From assembly GCF_018784445.1 (NCBI RefSeq), contig NZ_WQOH01000004.1:214320-278319 (forward strand): a stretch of 64,000 nucleotides of DNA. Direction: 5' to 3'. Below are positions 40,671-48,882 of this stretch, one piece after another. The translations under genes were made by a program, and so were the position numbers. How positions within the stretch are numbered: position 1 is the first letter of the stretch; every line of letters starts with the position of its first letter. Source of the stretch: Gemmiger formicilis. Lineage in GTDB: Bacteria; Bacillota; Clostridia; Oscillospirales; Ruminococcaceae. The notes under the pieces are model-generated. The model ran no database searches. It was not told the DNA's origin and saw nothing but the letters and a program-made list of their open reading frames with translations.

Positions 40671-41567
40671 ATGGACGAAAAAACCACCCCGAAAAAGACA
40701 CGCCGCGTGGGGACGCTGGCGTTTGCACTGGTGCTGATCCTGGCCGGTGTGCTGCTGATGCTCTACCAAATCGTGCCGGCGTTCAACCTGCTGCAAATTG
40801 TAAAGTTCTCCCCGGTCATCCTCATTGTGCTGGGTATTGAAATGCTCGTGTACAGCGCCAAGCCCGATGTGCTGGTCAAGTTTGACTGGCTGGCCATGCT
40901 GGGTACGGCGTTCACCCTTTGCGTTGTCGGCGCGGCGGCGCTGCTGCCCCTGGCTGTCAGTGAGTGGGGCCCTGCCCGCAGCAGCGCCATAAGCCGCATC
41001 GAGACGGAAAAGGTGGACGCCCTGTACAGTGCCCTGACCGCCGACCCGGAGCTGAAAGCCAAAACGGGCTACTGCGGTGTCAACGTCTGGTTCAACCACG
41101 GCGCGGGCGGCAGCTACACGCTGCAAAGCGGCGACGACTGCGTGCTGAACGCCACCCTGACCGGCCCCTACGCCGACGCCGAGTCCTTTGCCGCCGACTG
41201 CATAGGCATTATGCAGCTGGCCGCGGACAAGGACCTGGGCTTTACGAGCTACCACTTTTCCAGCGGGGAGGACACCGACGACGGCATCAGCTACTACCTG
41301 GACTGCGTCGCCTCCTACCCGGCGGGGCTGACCGCTGCCCAGGTGGCCCAGCGCGTGCAGGCCAGCTACCACTATGACGGCTCCAGCTTCTCCAGCGAGG
41401 CCGACCGCGACGAGTACATCAAGACCCGGCTGCGCGATGATATCGCCGAGGAATACGCCAACGCCCACGACGATGTCTACCCCGACGACGACTATGTAGA
41501 CGCCGAGGTCGAGCGGCAGTTCAACGAGCAATTTGGCATAGCCACCCCGGAGAGCGCGGCAGAATGA
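40671..41567 (+). CDS. Membrane protein with LiaF-like N-terminal helices
   Basis: A 298-residue protein. Residues 1-20 are basic and cytoplasmic (TTPKKTRRVG). Three closely packed hydrophobic segments follow (about 14-33, 45-62 and 72-95), with FSPVILIVLGIEMLVYSAK resembling the short TM bundle of LiaF/DUF5668 proteins. The remaining 200 residues form a soluble acidic domain with no recognised motif. As the gene after the sigma/anti-sigma/TM2-like set, with only repeats between, it may be part of the same envelope-stress regulon. Confidence 0.55.
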   Translation: MDEKTTPKKTRRVGTLAFALVLILAGVLLMLYQIVPAFNLLQIVKFSPVILIVLGIEMLVYSAKPDVLVKFDWLAMLGTAFTLCVVGAAALLPLAVSEWGPARSSAISRIETEKVDALYSALTADPELKAKTGYCGVNVWFNHGAGGSYTLQSGDDCVLNATLTGPYADAESFAADCIGIMQLAADKDLGFTSYHFSSGEDTDDGISYYLDCVASYPAGLTAAQVAQRVQASYHYDGSSFSSEADRDEYIKTRLRDDIAEEYANAHDDVYPDDDYVDAEVERQFNEQFGIATPESAAE

Positions 41568-41570
41568 TAG

Positions 41571-41618
41571 AAAAAAAGCAGGTATCCACGGTAAAACGTG
41601 GGTACCTGCTTTTTTTCA
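41571..41618 (+). terminator. Terminator of the sigma-factor region
   Basis: AAAAAAGCAGGTA-CCACG pairs with CGTGG-TACCTGCTTTTTTT, starting a few bases after the stop codon. Confidence 0.88.
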
Positions 41619-41625
41619 TAGAGTT

Positions 41626-41711
41626 GTAGGGGCCGGGCATGCCCGGCCCGCGGCATAAGGGCAGCTGAGCGGTTATGGCAAGGTGGAGGGCCGGACATGT
41701 CCGGCCCCTAC
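41626..41711. repeat. Family A paired-palindrome element
   Basis: 86 bp: GTAGGGGCCGGGCATGCCC at the left end and GGCCGGACATGTCCGGCC followed by CCTAC at the right. The inner 35 bases differ from those of other copies. Confidence 0.8.
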
Positions 41712-41745
41712 GGTGCGATATTGGGAAAGGGGGGAAGCCTTTGTA

Positions 41746-42741
41746 TCACACGCTCTCCCCCAAAATAAGCTCAAACGGCACAACCTCATGCACCGCAGGG
41801 GCGTTATGCTCGATGCTGGCAAGCAAAATCTGCGCGGCACGCTGGGAGAGCAGCGCGGTGTTCTGGCGGATGGTCGTCAGCCGCGGCACGGTGAACCGCC
41901 CCAGCGAAATACCGTCGTACCCGGCCACGCCGATATCCTGCGGCACCCGCAGGCCGTGATCCTGGAAGGCGCGCACGGCCCCCAGCGCCATCAGATCCGA
42001 CATGGCAAACACGGCGTCCAGATCGGGGCAGTGGGCCAGCAGGTACTCCGCCGCCGCGTAGCTCTCCTCCATGGAAAAGCGGGCGTAACCGTACTGCTTG
42101 TCAAAATCAAAGGGCAGGCCAAGCTGCTGCATGGCCTCCAGACAGCCGTCCAGACGCTGTTGGCTCGGGCGGCTGCAATCGGGCCGGTCGCCAATGATGC
42201 CGATGCGGCGGCGGCCCTGCTTGTACATATGCTCGATCATGACCTTTGCGGCGGCGCGGTCGTCCACGCTGACGCTGGACAGGTTCGGGATGCCCAGGCT
42301 CGCCGCATTGTTCGTCAGCAGCACGCAGGGGATGCCCAGCCCGGCCAGCTCCGGCGTGAAGCAGTGCGGGTGCGAGCCGATGAAAAAGATGCCGTAGGGC
42401 TTGCGCTCGGTGCAGAGCATCTGGGCGTAGGCCATCTCGTCGCCGGTCTCGTTGATGTAGTAGACCGTGGGCGTGTAGCCGCATTTTTCAACATATGCCT
42501 GCAATTTGTCCAGCAAATCCGCAAACAGGGCGTTCTTGGTGCCCTTTACCACCAGGGCAAGGCCCTCGTAGGCCTGCTGCTTCAGGTGCTTGGCGTTGGC
42601 ATTGGGCTGGTAGCCGTACTGCGCCACCACGGCAAGGATCTTTTCCCGTGCCTCGGGGCGGACGCTGGGGTTATGGTTCAACACGCGGGAGACGGTCCCC
42701 ACCGCGTAGCCCGACTCGCGGGCGATATCCTTAATGGTCAA
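41746..42741 (-). CDS. LacI-family regulator (linked to a PfkB kinase)
   Basis: A 331-residue regulator with N-terminal helix-turn-helix IKDIARESGYAVGTVSRVLN (residues 3-22) and hinge VRPEAREKILAVVAQYGYQP. The effector domain contains VFAMSDLMALGAVRAFQDHG and IGVAGYDGISLGRF. The start is taken as TTG 42741 (MTIKDIA), since the conserved HTH begins there and GAAGG lies nine bases upstream. Longer in-frame translation would run into the kinase stop. It is co-transcribed with the PfkB kinase and probably controls it. Confidence 0.9.
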   Translation of the reverse strand: MTIKDIARESGYAVGTVSRVLNHNPSVRPEAREKILAVVAQYGYQPNANAKHLKQQAYEGLALVVKGTKNALFADLLDKLQAYVEKCGYTPTVYYINETGDEMAYAQMLCTERKPYGIFFIGSHPHCFTPELAGLGIPCVLLTNNAASLGIPNLSSVSVDDRAAAKVMIEHMYKQGRRRIGIIGDRPDCSRPSQQRLDGCLEAMQQLGLPFDFDKQYGYARFSMEESYAAAEYLLAHCPDLDAVFAMSDLMALGAVRAFQDHGLRVPQDIGVAGYDGISLGRFTVPRLTTIRQNTALLSQRAAQILLASIEHNAPAVHEVVPFELILGESV

Positions 42742-42760
42742 AAGGGTCTGCCTTCTTTCC

Positions 42761-43693
42761 TCAATCCACCACTTCCACGTCCAGCCCGAACTCCTGCGGG
42801 CGGAAGCGGGGGCAGACGTTTTCGGCGGTGCAGATGACCGACGCCGCCAACCGGCTGCCAATTTCGCAGGAATCCGCCAGGCCCTTGCCGTAGGTCAGGC
42901 CAATGACCGTACCCGCAAAGAACGCGTCGCCCGCGCCGGTCGTGTCGATGACATCCACCTTCTTGGCGGGCACAATGCCGCACTCGCCGTTGGCGCGGGC
43001 GTAGACAGCGCCCTGGCCGCCCATCGTCACCACCATGCAGGGGATGCGGGCACTGCGCACATTGTCGGCCAGCACGCGGCACATGGCGGCGGGGGCAAGG
43101 TGGTCGTAATCGTCGGAGAAAAGCATCCCCGCCTCCTGCTGGTTGCAGACAAAACAGTCGATCTGCTGTAAAAAGTCGCGGCGCTCCATCGCAATGCTCA
43201 TGTTGGAAATGACCGCATACACCCGCTTGCCGTACTTTTTGGCCGAGCGCAGCACCTGCTTGACCGTCTCTTTTTCCAGATCCAGCTCAATGGCGACGCT
43301 GTCGCAGTCGGCAAAGATGCCCTCCTCGTTCTCGGCCAGCAGGGCGGTCAGCGGGCGGGTGTCGGGCCGCTTCGAGATGGCGGCGGTCACGTCACCGTCA
43401 TTGTCAAACACGGCCAGCCAGGTGCCCATGCCGTCATGCACGCGGCGGATGAACCGGGTGTTGACCTTGTGCTTGTCCAGTTTGTCAATGACGTCCTGGC
43501 CGGAGCCGGTGTCGTCCACCAGGCTGACGAAGGTGGGGCGCAGCTCCACATTGGCGATATCCTCGGCCACGTTGCGGCTGACGCCGCCGTGAACCTGCTC
43601 GACCCGGCCGGCGTTGCGCCCGCCCGGGATATAGGTGGATAGGGGATACCCCTTGATGTCAACAAAAACTGCGCCGATTACTACGATTCCCAT
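42761..43693 (-). CDS. PfkB-family sugar/nucleoside kinase
   Basis: A 310-residue ribokinase-like enzyme. The first signature is VHGGVSRNVAEDIANVEL (about residues 34-51); the C-terminal signature with the catalytic base is DTTGAGDAFFAGTVIGL (about 248-264). The GG-x-x-RN-x-A form resembles pseudouridine kinases more than ribokinase, but the substrate cannot be fixed. AAAGGAA precedes the ATG. The LacI-type gene follows by 19 bases, so this is a self-contained, inducible catabolic unit without its own transporter here. Confidence 0.88.
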   Translation of the reverse strand: MGIVVIGAVFVDIKGYPLSTYIPGGRNAGRVEQVHGGVSRNVAEDIANVELRPTFVSLVDDTGSGQDVIDKLDKHKVNTRFIRRVHDGMGTWLAVFDNDGDVTAAISKRPDTRPLTALLAENEEGIFADCDSVAIELDLEKETVKQVLRSAKKYGKRVYAVISNMSIAMERRDFLQQIDCFVCNQQEAGMLFSDDYDHLAPAAMCRVLADNVRSARIPCMVVTMGGQGAVYARANGECGIVPAKKVDVIDTTGAGDAFFAGTVIGLTYGKGLADSCEIGSRLAASVICTAENVCPRFRPQEFGLDVEVVD

Positions 43694-43724
43694 GGTGTGT
43701 TTCCTTTCCGTTTGCTATAAAACC

Positions 43725-43753
43725 AGTGTACCGTATTACGGCAAAAATTGCAA
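43725..43753 (-). promoter_or_regulatory. Promoter of the kinase-LacI operon with palindrome
   Basis: On the minus strand: TTGCAA (43753-43748) and TACACT (43730-43725), spacer 17. The spacer includes the 11-base palindrome CCGTAATACGG beside the -10 box, a likely repressor site. Confidence 0.7.
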
Positions 43754-43777
43754 GAATTTTACAATAAACGACACGCA

Positions 43778-43800
43778 GAGGCCGGACATATCCGGCCCCT
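43778..43800. repeat. Family A single arm
   Basis: GAGGCCGGACATATCCGGCC followed by CCTG, a lone arm between the kinase promoter and the adhesin terminator. Confidence 0.6.
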
Positions 43801-43816
43801 GCAAATGCGGCATAAA

Positions 43817-43854
43817 AAATGTAGGCAGCCACGAACAGCTGCCTACACTTTTTA
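43817..43854 (-). terminator. Terminator of the beta-helix adhesin gene
   Basis: TGTAGGCAG / CTGCCTACA, a perfect 9-bp stem. On the minus strand it is followed by TTTTTT and begins at the stop codon. It also has TTTTT on the plus strand. Confidence 0.85.
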
Positions 43855-44589
43855 TGAACGGTGTCTGTTTTTCTTATATGCCGTTACTGCCAAACCCGCG
43901 CCGCTGCAAAGCAGCAGGGCGGCCCACAAAATGGGGCTGCTGGTATCGCCGGTGGCGGGGATGGTGGATACCGGCTGCACGGTGGGGGCGGCCGTGGGCT
44001 GCACCGTGGGCTGTGCGGTCCGGCGGGGCTGCTCCGCAGCCTGCGGCGCGGTGGTGGGCTGCGCCGTGGGGGATGCGGTCGGGGTTGCCGTCGGCGGCGT
44101 GGTGGGCTGGGGCAGCTTGGCCGTCACGGTGTCGGCCCGGGTGATTTCCGTTTTTGCCGCAGCATCGGAGAAATACTTGTTGCAGTCGCCGCAGTGCCAA
44201 TACTCAATGTTGCCTTCTTCGGCAGCGGTGGCGGCCTTTGCGGCAATGTGTTTCAGGTCGGCGTGGCTGTTCTGGTCAAGGCTGCCATAGCTTTCTTTGC
44301 AAATATCACAGACAGCCTTAGCCTTGCAGGTCGCTTTGCCGCCGGAGTGCGCCGCCTTATTAAATACCACGCCGCAGGTGCAGACCTGCCAGTGCTCGGT
44401 GTCGTTGTGTTCCCACTTGTCGCTCTGATGGTTGTGAGTATCGCCCTGTCCCTTGAACACCGGCAGGGTCTTACCCGCTGCATCCAGATACTTGCATTCG
44501 TCTGCCCACGGGTCAGCTCCGGTGCGTTCGCCAGCCTTGAGCAGCTCCCGCACTGTGCCGTCGGCAAATTCCCGTTGCAGTTTTGGCAA
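43852..44589 (-). CDS. Beta-helix adhesin, 3' part after a frameshift (sorting-signal half)
   Basis: About 245 codons encoding the C-terminal part of the protein that begins at 46924. The fragment starts EFADGTVRELLKAGER, the segment that normally follows the GLUG repeats in such adhesins. It continues with a Cys/His-rich region (HWQVCTCGVVF, CKAKAVCDICKESYG), a Pro/Thr-rich wall-spanning stretch (PTAQPTTAPQ type), and a sortase signal IPATGDTSSP with a hydrophobic helix and the basic tail KKNRHRS. It has no signal peptide of its own, and the possible start (TTG) has no ribosome site, so it is not an independent gene. Confidence 0.75.
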   Translation of the reverse strand: MPKLQREFADGTVRELLKAGERTGADPWADECKYLDAAGKTLPVFKGQGDTHNHQSDKWEHNDTEHWQVCTCGVVFNKAAHSGGKATCKAKAVCDICKESYGSLDQNSHADLKHIAAKAATAAEEGNIEYWHCGDCNKYFSDAAAKTEITRADTVTAKLPQPTTPPTATPTASPTAQPTTAPQAAEQPRRTAQPTVQPTAAPTVQPVSTIPATGDTSSPILWAALLLCSGAGLAVTAYKKNRHRS

Positions 44590-46924
44590 TTGACGCCTTG
44601 TCGCCCCTGCCTTTCCTAATTACCGAGCCATCCAGATAGTAGCAGTTGGAGATTTTGTCAGAGGAGTAACTGCCAATGATCGCACCGGCATTTGCTGTTC
44701 CGGTGACCGTACCGGCGTTATAGCAGTTGCTGATCGTTTCATGCCAGCTGCATTGTCCGATGATCCCGCCAGCATGTCTGCCGGTGATACTGCCGACATT
44801 ATAGCAGTCACGGACGATCAGTACGTAATCCATATTTAACGCAAATCCGATAATTCCGCCGGTGGTACCACCTTCGGTGCTATCACTTTGTACTACACAC
44901 AGGTTGGCGCAATTCTCGAAGGTGCCGCCATCAGCGCCGCCCGCGATGCCGCCGGTATGTCCGCTGCCTTTCACAGAACCCGACACCGTCAGATTCCGGA
45001 TGGTGCCGCCGAGCACATAGCCGAACAGGCCGACAAAATTCGCGCTGCTGTTGTCGATGGACAGATTTTTGATGGTATGGCCCTTGCCGTCAAATGTGCC
45101 GGAGTAGGAAAGACTCCCCCAATAAACGCCTTGACCAATGCCGATTGGCGACCATTCTTCGCCGCTCAAATCAATGTCTTCCGTCAATTCGACGCAGATT
45201 TTGGTTTCATCTGGGGTTTTGGCATTATTCACCTTATCCCGGAACCATTTCAGCCCATCGGCGGTGCCGATCTGATAGGGGTCGTTCTTCGTGCCGCTGC
45301 CGGTGGCAAGCGCGGGGGTGCCGGTGATTGTACCGTTGAACGTGCCGCCGGTGATGGTTCCGTTGTTGATGACCTCGCCGGTAAACGTGCCCTTTTCGAT
45401 GATGCCGTTGTTATTGAGCACAGAACCCTTAAACTCGGTGACGCCCTCATCGCTACCGGTGATCATGAGCGTGACTCCATAATTTGAGCTATTATTGAGC
45501 ACCACTTCGCCCGCGATCACGCCGCCGTTGGCATACAGATTTTGGGAAACAATGAAATTGGGACCCACCTCCATGTATATGCCGCTTCCGACAGCAGCAG
45601 AGCAGCCTTCGCCAACCTCCGCAAGGCCCGCTATGGTAAGGGTTCCTTCAGCAAATATACCGCCGCCATAGGTCGCTCCACCAGCGGTATTCTCGGCGCT
45701 GCAATTCCGAATGGCAGCCTGATCCTTTAGGGTGAGTGACGATCTGCTGCTGACAAAGACGCCGCCGCCGTAGCTCTTTGTCCAACTATCTGGAGAAGAT
45801 GTCGTCACTTTGCAGTTCTCAATCACGGCATTGTCGCTCATGGTAAATGTAGTAGTATTGTTGTGGTAAGCCAAATAGACGCCGCCGCCCCCGGCGCGCG
45901 AGCTGTCCGCGATGCATTCGCAATTGCTGATGGCCGCTTTGTCGGACATGGTGAAGTTGCCGAGAACATACACGCCGCCGCCTGATGCATTACTCGAGAC
46001 GGCTTTGCAGCAGCGGATGATGGCATTGCCGCTCATGCTGAAAGTGGCACTCTCGTTCTCCCCCACTGCCATATGCACACCGCCGCCGCGGTTCGCTGCA
46101 CAACCGATGATGCTGCCGCCGGTCATGGAAAAGTTGCCCTCAACATGCACACCGCCGCCCTTGCCGCTCATCGCCGAGCAACCGACAATATTACCGCCGG
46201 TCATGAATAAGCTGCCGCCGACTTTGACGCACACAGCGCCGCCGGCTTCTTCGGTATATCCCTGTCCGTTGGGGTGTACCTTTTGGTACTGATAACCCGT
46301 GCCGCCGGTGATGACGCCGCCGGTGACGGTCTCGCTGCCGTTTTCATCCAGCACCCACAAGCCGTCGCTGTTGGGCTTGAACCTGTGCGTCGCGTTTGAG
46401 TTGCTGTCGATGATGGTCAGGTAACCGCCCTTCTCCACGGCCAGCAGACCGCCGTGCGTCTGATCGTTCTCGTACTTGAGCACATGGCCGTTCAGGTCGA
46501 GGGTGACGGTGCGGTTGACGGTCAGGGTGTTGCTGATGTCAATGTCCGTCGTCAGCTTGACGGTGTCGAAATTAACATCAGCAATCGCCTTAGTCAGCTC
46601 ATCCACGGTGCTGACTTCTTTTTCCGTCGCGCTCCCGCCAATTAACGCCGTCAAGGCTGTCTCCGGCTGGGGGTCGGACACGTCCCCCTCCGGCTGGGCT
46701 GCCGCATCGTCTGCGGGCTGGGCGCACTTTTCACAGTTCTCCGGCAAAGCGCCCTCCGCGCCGCAGACGGGGCATTCCGCATTCATGCTTTCCGCCGTGC
46801 AGGCTGTTTCACAACTGCACTCGGGCGGGGTTTCCGTGCTTTCCTCCGCAAAAGCCGCTGTTGGCACAAGGCAGAGCACCATGCACAGGGCAAACAGGAT
46901 GCTTACAAGCTGCTTTTTCATCAT
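44513..46924 (-). CDS. Beta-helix/GLUG surface adhesin, 5' part ending at a frameshift
   Basis: About 803 codons. A signal peptide (MMKKQLVSILFALCMVLCLV, cleavage near AFA) is followed by cysteine pairs (CSCETAC, CPVCGAEG, CEKC). A right-handed beta-helix domain is rich in 'GGGVHVEGNFSMTGG'-type turns (about 120-500). Then come GLUG-type repeats (NCYNAGTVTGTANAGAIIGS). The authentic frame ends around SIAKTAT; the last 30 or so residues (GICRRHSAGA...) are out-of-frame. Removing one G from the GGG at about 44566-44568 would join it to the next frame as TATEFADGTV. Probably a sortase-anchored adhesin, phase-variable, inactivated or mis-sequenced. Confidence 0.8.
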   Translation of the reverse strand: MMKKQLVSILFALCMVLCLVPTAAFAEESTETPPECSCETACTAESMNAECPVCGAEGALPENCEKCAQPADDAAAQPEGDVSDPQPETALTALIGGSATEKEVSTVDELTKAIADVNFDTVKLTTDIDISNTLTVNRTVTLDLNGHVLKYENDQTHGGLLAVEKGGYLTIIDSNSNATHRFKPNSDGLWVLDENGSETVTGGVITGGTGYQYQKVHPNGQGYTEEAGGAVCVKVGGSLFMTGGNIVGCSAMSGKGGGVHVEGNFSMTGGSIIGCAANRGGGVHMAVGENESATFSMSGNAIIRCCKAVSSNASGGGVYVLGNFTMSDKAAISNCECIADSSRAGGGGVYLAYHNNTTTFTMSDNAVIENCKVTTSSPDSWTKSYGGGVFVSSRSSLTLKDQAAIRNCSAENTAGGATYGGGIFAEGTLTIAGLAEVGEGCSAAVGSGIYMEVGPNFIVSQNLYANGGVIAGEVVLNNSSNYGVTLMITGSDEGVTEFKGSVLNNNGIIEKGTFTGEVINNGTITGGTFNGTITGTPALATGSGTKNDPYQIGTADGLKWFRDKVNNAKTPDETKICVELTEDIDLSGEEWSPIGIGQGVYWGSLSYSGTFDGKGHTIKNLSIDNSSANFVGLFGYVLGGTIRNLTVSGSVKGSGHTGGIAGGADGGTFENCANLCVVQSDSTEGGTTGGIIGFALNMDYVLIVRDCYNVGSITGRHAGGIIGQCSWHETISNCYNAGTVTGTANAGAIIGSYSSDKISNCYYLDGSVIRKGRGDKASIAKTATGICRRHSAGAAQGWRTHRS

Positions 46925-46973
46925 GTCTCCTTCTTCGCGCTGTTGGGCAGCAGTGCCCAAGGTATTTATAAAA

Positions 46974-47003
46974 ATTATAGGGGTAAAAATCGCAAATTGT
47001 CAA
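46974..47003 (-). promoter_or_regulatory. Promoter of the beta-helix adhesin
   Basis: On the minus strand: TTGACA (47003-46998) and TATAAT (46979-46974) with an 18-base spacer, both consensus, about 50 bases before the start codon. Confidence 0.85.
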
Positions 47004-47206
47004 GCCCTTTTTGAAAAAACATTGCGCAGTATCGAAAAAGCCAAAACGCAGCCGAACACGCGGACTATCTGCGAAAGAAATGCTTGCATGGAGAGATAAA
47101 ACAAAAGTATGGCAGCAAGTATCCTGTTTTTTTGCAGCACGCGCTGCGCACACAAGTTTTTGGGGGCTGAAATGCGCCTGCTGCGACCCGGCATGGGTAC
47201 GCAGTA

Positions 47207-47743
47207 TCAGGAAATGGAAAGCATACCGGCAAAGGACATGATACCGAACCAGAGCAGGAACGCGGCAAACATAAAGAAGCACATCCCACCCAAAACAGGC
47301 TTTCGCGGCTTGTTTTCGGTAATACGGTCGGGCCGAGTGGGATCGTAATAACCGACCACCTGCCGTCCCAGTTCCCGCTTGCCGGAAACGGTCTGACGGC
47401 TTGCGTACCGGTAGGTTTTGCCGTTCACGGTGTACTCATAAGTTGGAAGATAGACTGTCTCCCGGCGCAGCTGTTCGCTGCCGTCCTCCTGCTGCTCCCA
47501 CCGTTCATTGACCGATTCCTCGATCCATACCACCTTCATCATCGTGGTGCCTGTGTACCGCCGCACAGTATCCTCGTATTCCTTCTGCGCGCCTTTCCGC
47601 CGGCGCACCCCGAGCCATGCCGCCGACACAGCCCCGAGAATGAAACCGATTCCCGCTGTGATGTTCCGCGTAGATTCTATGGGACACGCCACAAACGCTA
47701 TCGCAAGAACGATACTGATAATGAGGATTCGATTCTTTTTCAT
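47207..47743 (-). CDS. DUF3592-like membrane protein
   Basis: A 178-residue protein with helices at about 5-22 and 26-45, a soluble domain (about 60-140) and two C-terminal helices (about 148-176). The soluble part contains YEYTVNGKTYRYASRQTVSG and VVGYYDPTRPDRITE, the pattern of DUF3592 proteins (short beta-domain between helices). Its function is unknown. It is the last gene of a five-gene minus-strand cluster. AAGGAGG supports the ATG. Confidence 0.72.
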   Translation of the reverse strand: MKKNRILIISIVLAIAFVACPIESTRNITAGIGFILGAVSAAWLGVRRRKGAQKEYEDTVRRYTGTTMMKVVWIEESVNERWEQQEDGSEQLRRETVYLPTYEYTVNGKTYRYASRQTVSGKRELGRQVVGYYDPTRPDRITENKPRKPVLGGMCFFMFAAFLLWFGIMSFAGMLSIS

Positions 47744-47779
47744 ACGGCCTCCTTCACACCTCTGCCGGTGCCTTTCCTG

Positions 47780-47980
47780 TCACAATGCGGGCGGCTGGTT
47801 TTGCACCGCATCCACAAAGAGAAGGGTCAGACCGATATACAGGATGCAGGCCAACGCCAGCAGCACACAGATACTGATACCGAGGATGCGCACGGTTTTG
47901 TTTCGGCGCAGATATTTACGGCACAGCACGATGCCGATAACCGCCGATGCCAACAGCACCACAGCAAGCCAAAGCGGCAT
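47780..47980 (-). CDS. Small two-helix membrane protein
   Basis: 66 residues with helices at about 3-20 (LWLAVVLLASAVIGIVL) and 32-57 (ILGISICVLLALACILYIGL). The start is set at the ATG behind AAGGAGG (47980). An upstream in-frame GTG would overlap the preceding gene. No family recognised. It is located between the DUF3137 and DUF3592 genes with 14- and 36-base gaps. Confidence 0.6.
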   Translation of the reverse strand: MPLWLAVVLLASAVIGIVLCRKYLRRNKTVRILGISICVLLALACILYIGLTLLFVDAVQNQPPAL

Positions 47981-47994
47981 ATTGCCCACCTCCT

Positions 47995-48873
47995 TTACGC
48001 GCCGCGGAACACATCGATCATATTCGTAAACCACGTCAGCTCACGGGTAAAGCGCTGGCGCAGCTGTGCCGGATCCTCACGGCCCTTGCCGAGGTCAAAA
48101 AAGCCGTGCCCGCTGTGAACCGCGAGATACAGTCTGCCGTCACGGTTGAGGTTTATGGCAAGCTTACCGAAGGAGGAATCCGCCAGCGCCAGAATTTTCT
48201 CTGCGCAGTCGGGCGTCAGAATGCGAAGGGCTGCAGCTTCATCATCGCTGCTTACATTAAAACGCTTATCGAAAGCCTCGTTTCCTGTCTGGATGGTTTT
48301 GCTGCCGAACAGCTTATCCATCCGTTCTCTTGGCCAGATGGTCAGCCAGGTCGGAAATTCCCGGTTCAGCTCACACAGCATCCACTGCCCGGTATAGACC
48401 TCACGCTCGTTTTTCTCCCACTGACCGGTTTCCTCGCGCTGAAACTCGTTCACCTCCGTCAGCCTGACGGTGCACAATTCGGTGGTCAGCCCCTGATAGG
48501 TTCCGCGGATATACCCGCTGCCGCTGCAATAGGTGTGGCCGGGCAGGGGGATGTTTGTATCCTTCGCATCCAATATGTGCGGGGTGGGATCCATCTGTAT
48601 GTTGTCAAAGACTGTGCTTACAATATCCGGTGCCAGGGCATCGAAGGTCTGGCGGCCGGCCTGCTCCCTGGATTTTCCCTTTGCCGTCTGCCCCAGCGCG
48701 AGGATCAAAACGCCCGCAATGATCAGTACAAGATTGCCGCCCTGCACGATACCCGCAAAGACGACCACGCCGCCCAGCAGGGAAAGGAGCATTCCGCCCC
48801 ATTTTCCGCCTTTACTCTTACGGAGCTGCTGCGAAAGCTGTTCATCCGTCAATTTTTTATTCTTCTCTTCCAT
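47995..48873 (-). CDS. DUF3137-like membrane protein
   Basis: A 292-residue protein. The N terminus is hydrophilic (KKLTDEQLSQQLRKSK), then two adjacent helices (about 28-62). A large cytoplasmic domain has the block YIRGTYQGLTTELCTVRLTE and the C-terminal LAVHSGHGFFDLGKG, typical of DUF3137 proteins (about 300 residues, two TMs). The molecular function of the family is not known. It begins nine bases after the lipoprotein gene, in the same operon. Confidence 0.75.
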   Translation of the reverse strand: MEEKNKKLTDEQLSQQLRKSKGGKWGGMLLSLLGGVVVFAGIVQGGNLVLIIAGVLILALGQTAKGKSREQAGRQTFDALAPDIVSTVFDNIQMDPTPHILDAKDTNIPLPGHTYCSGSGYIRGTYQGLTTELCTVRLTEVNEFQREETGQWEKNEREVYTGQWMLCELNREFPTWLTIWPRERMDKLFGSKTIQTGNEAFDKRFNVSSDDEAAALRILTPDCAEKILALADSSFGKLAINLNRDGRLYLAVHSGHGFFDLGKGREDPAQLRQRFTRELTWFTNMIDVFRGA

Positions 48874-48882
48874 ATTCGTCTC

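Noticed and set aside
47011..47241. A 76-codon plus-strand frame between the beta-helix adhesin and the DUF3592 gene
   Set aside because: No ribosome site, overlaps the minus-strand DUF3592 gene, composition unlike a folded protein.
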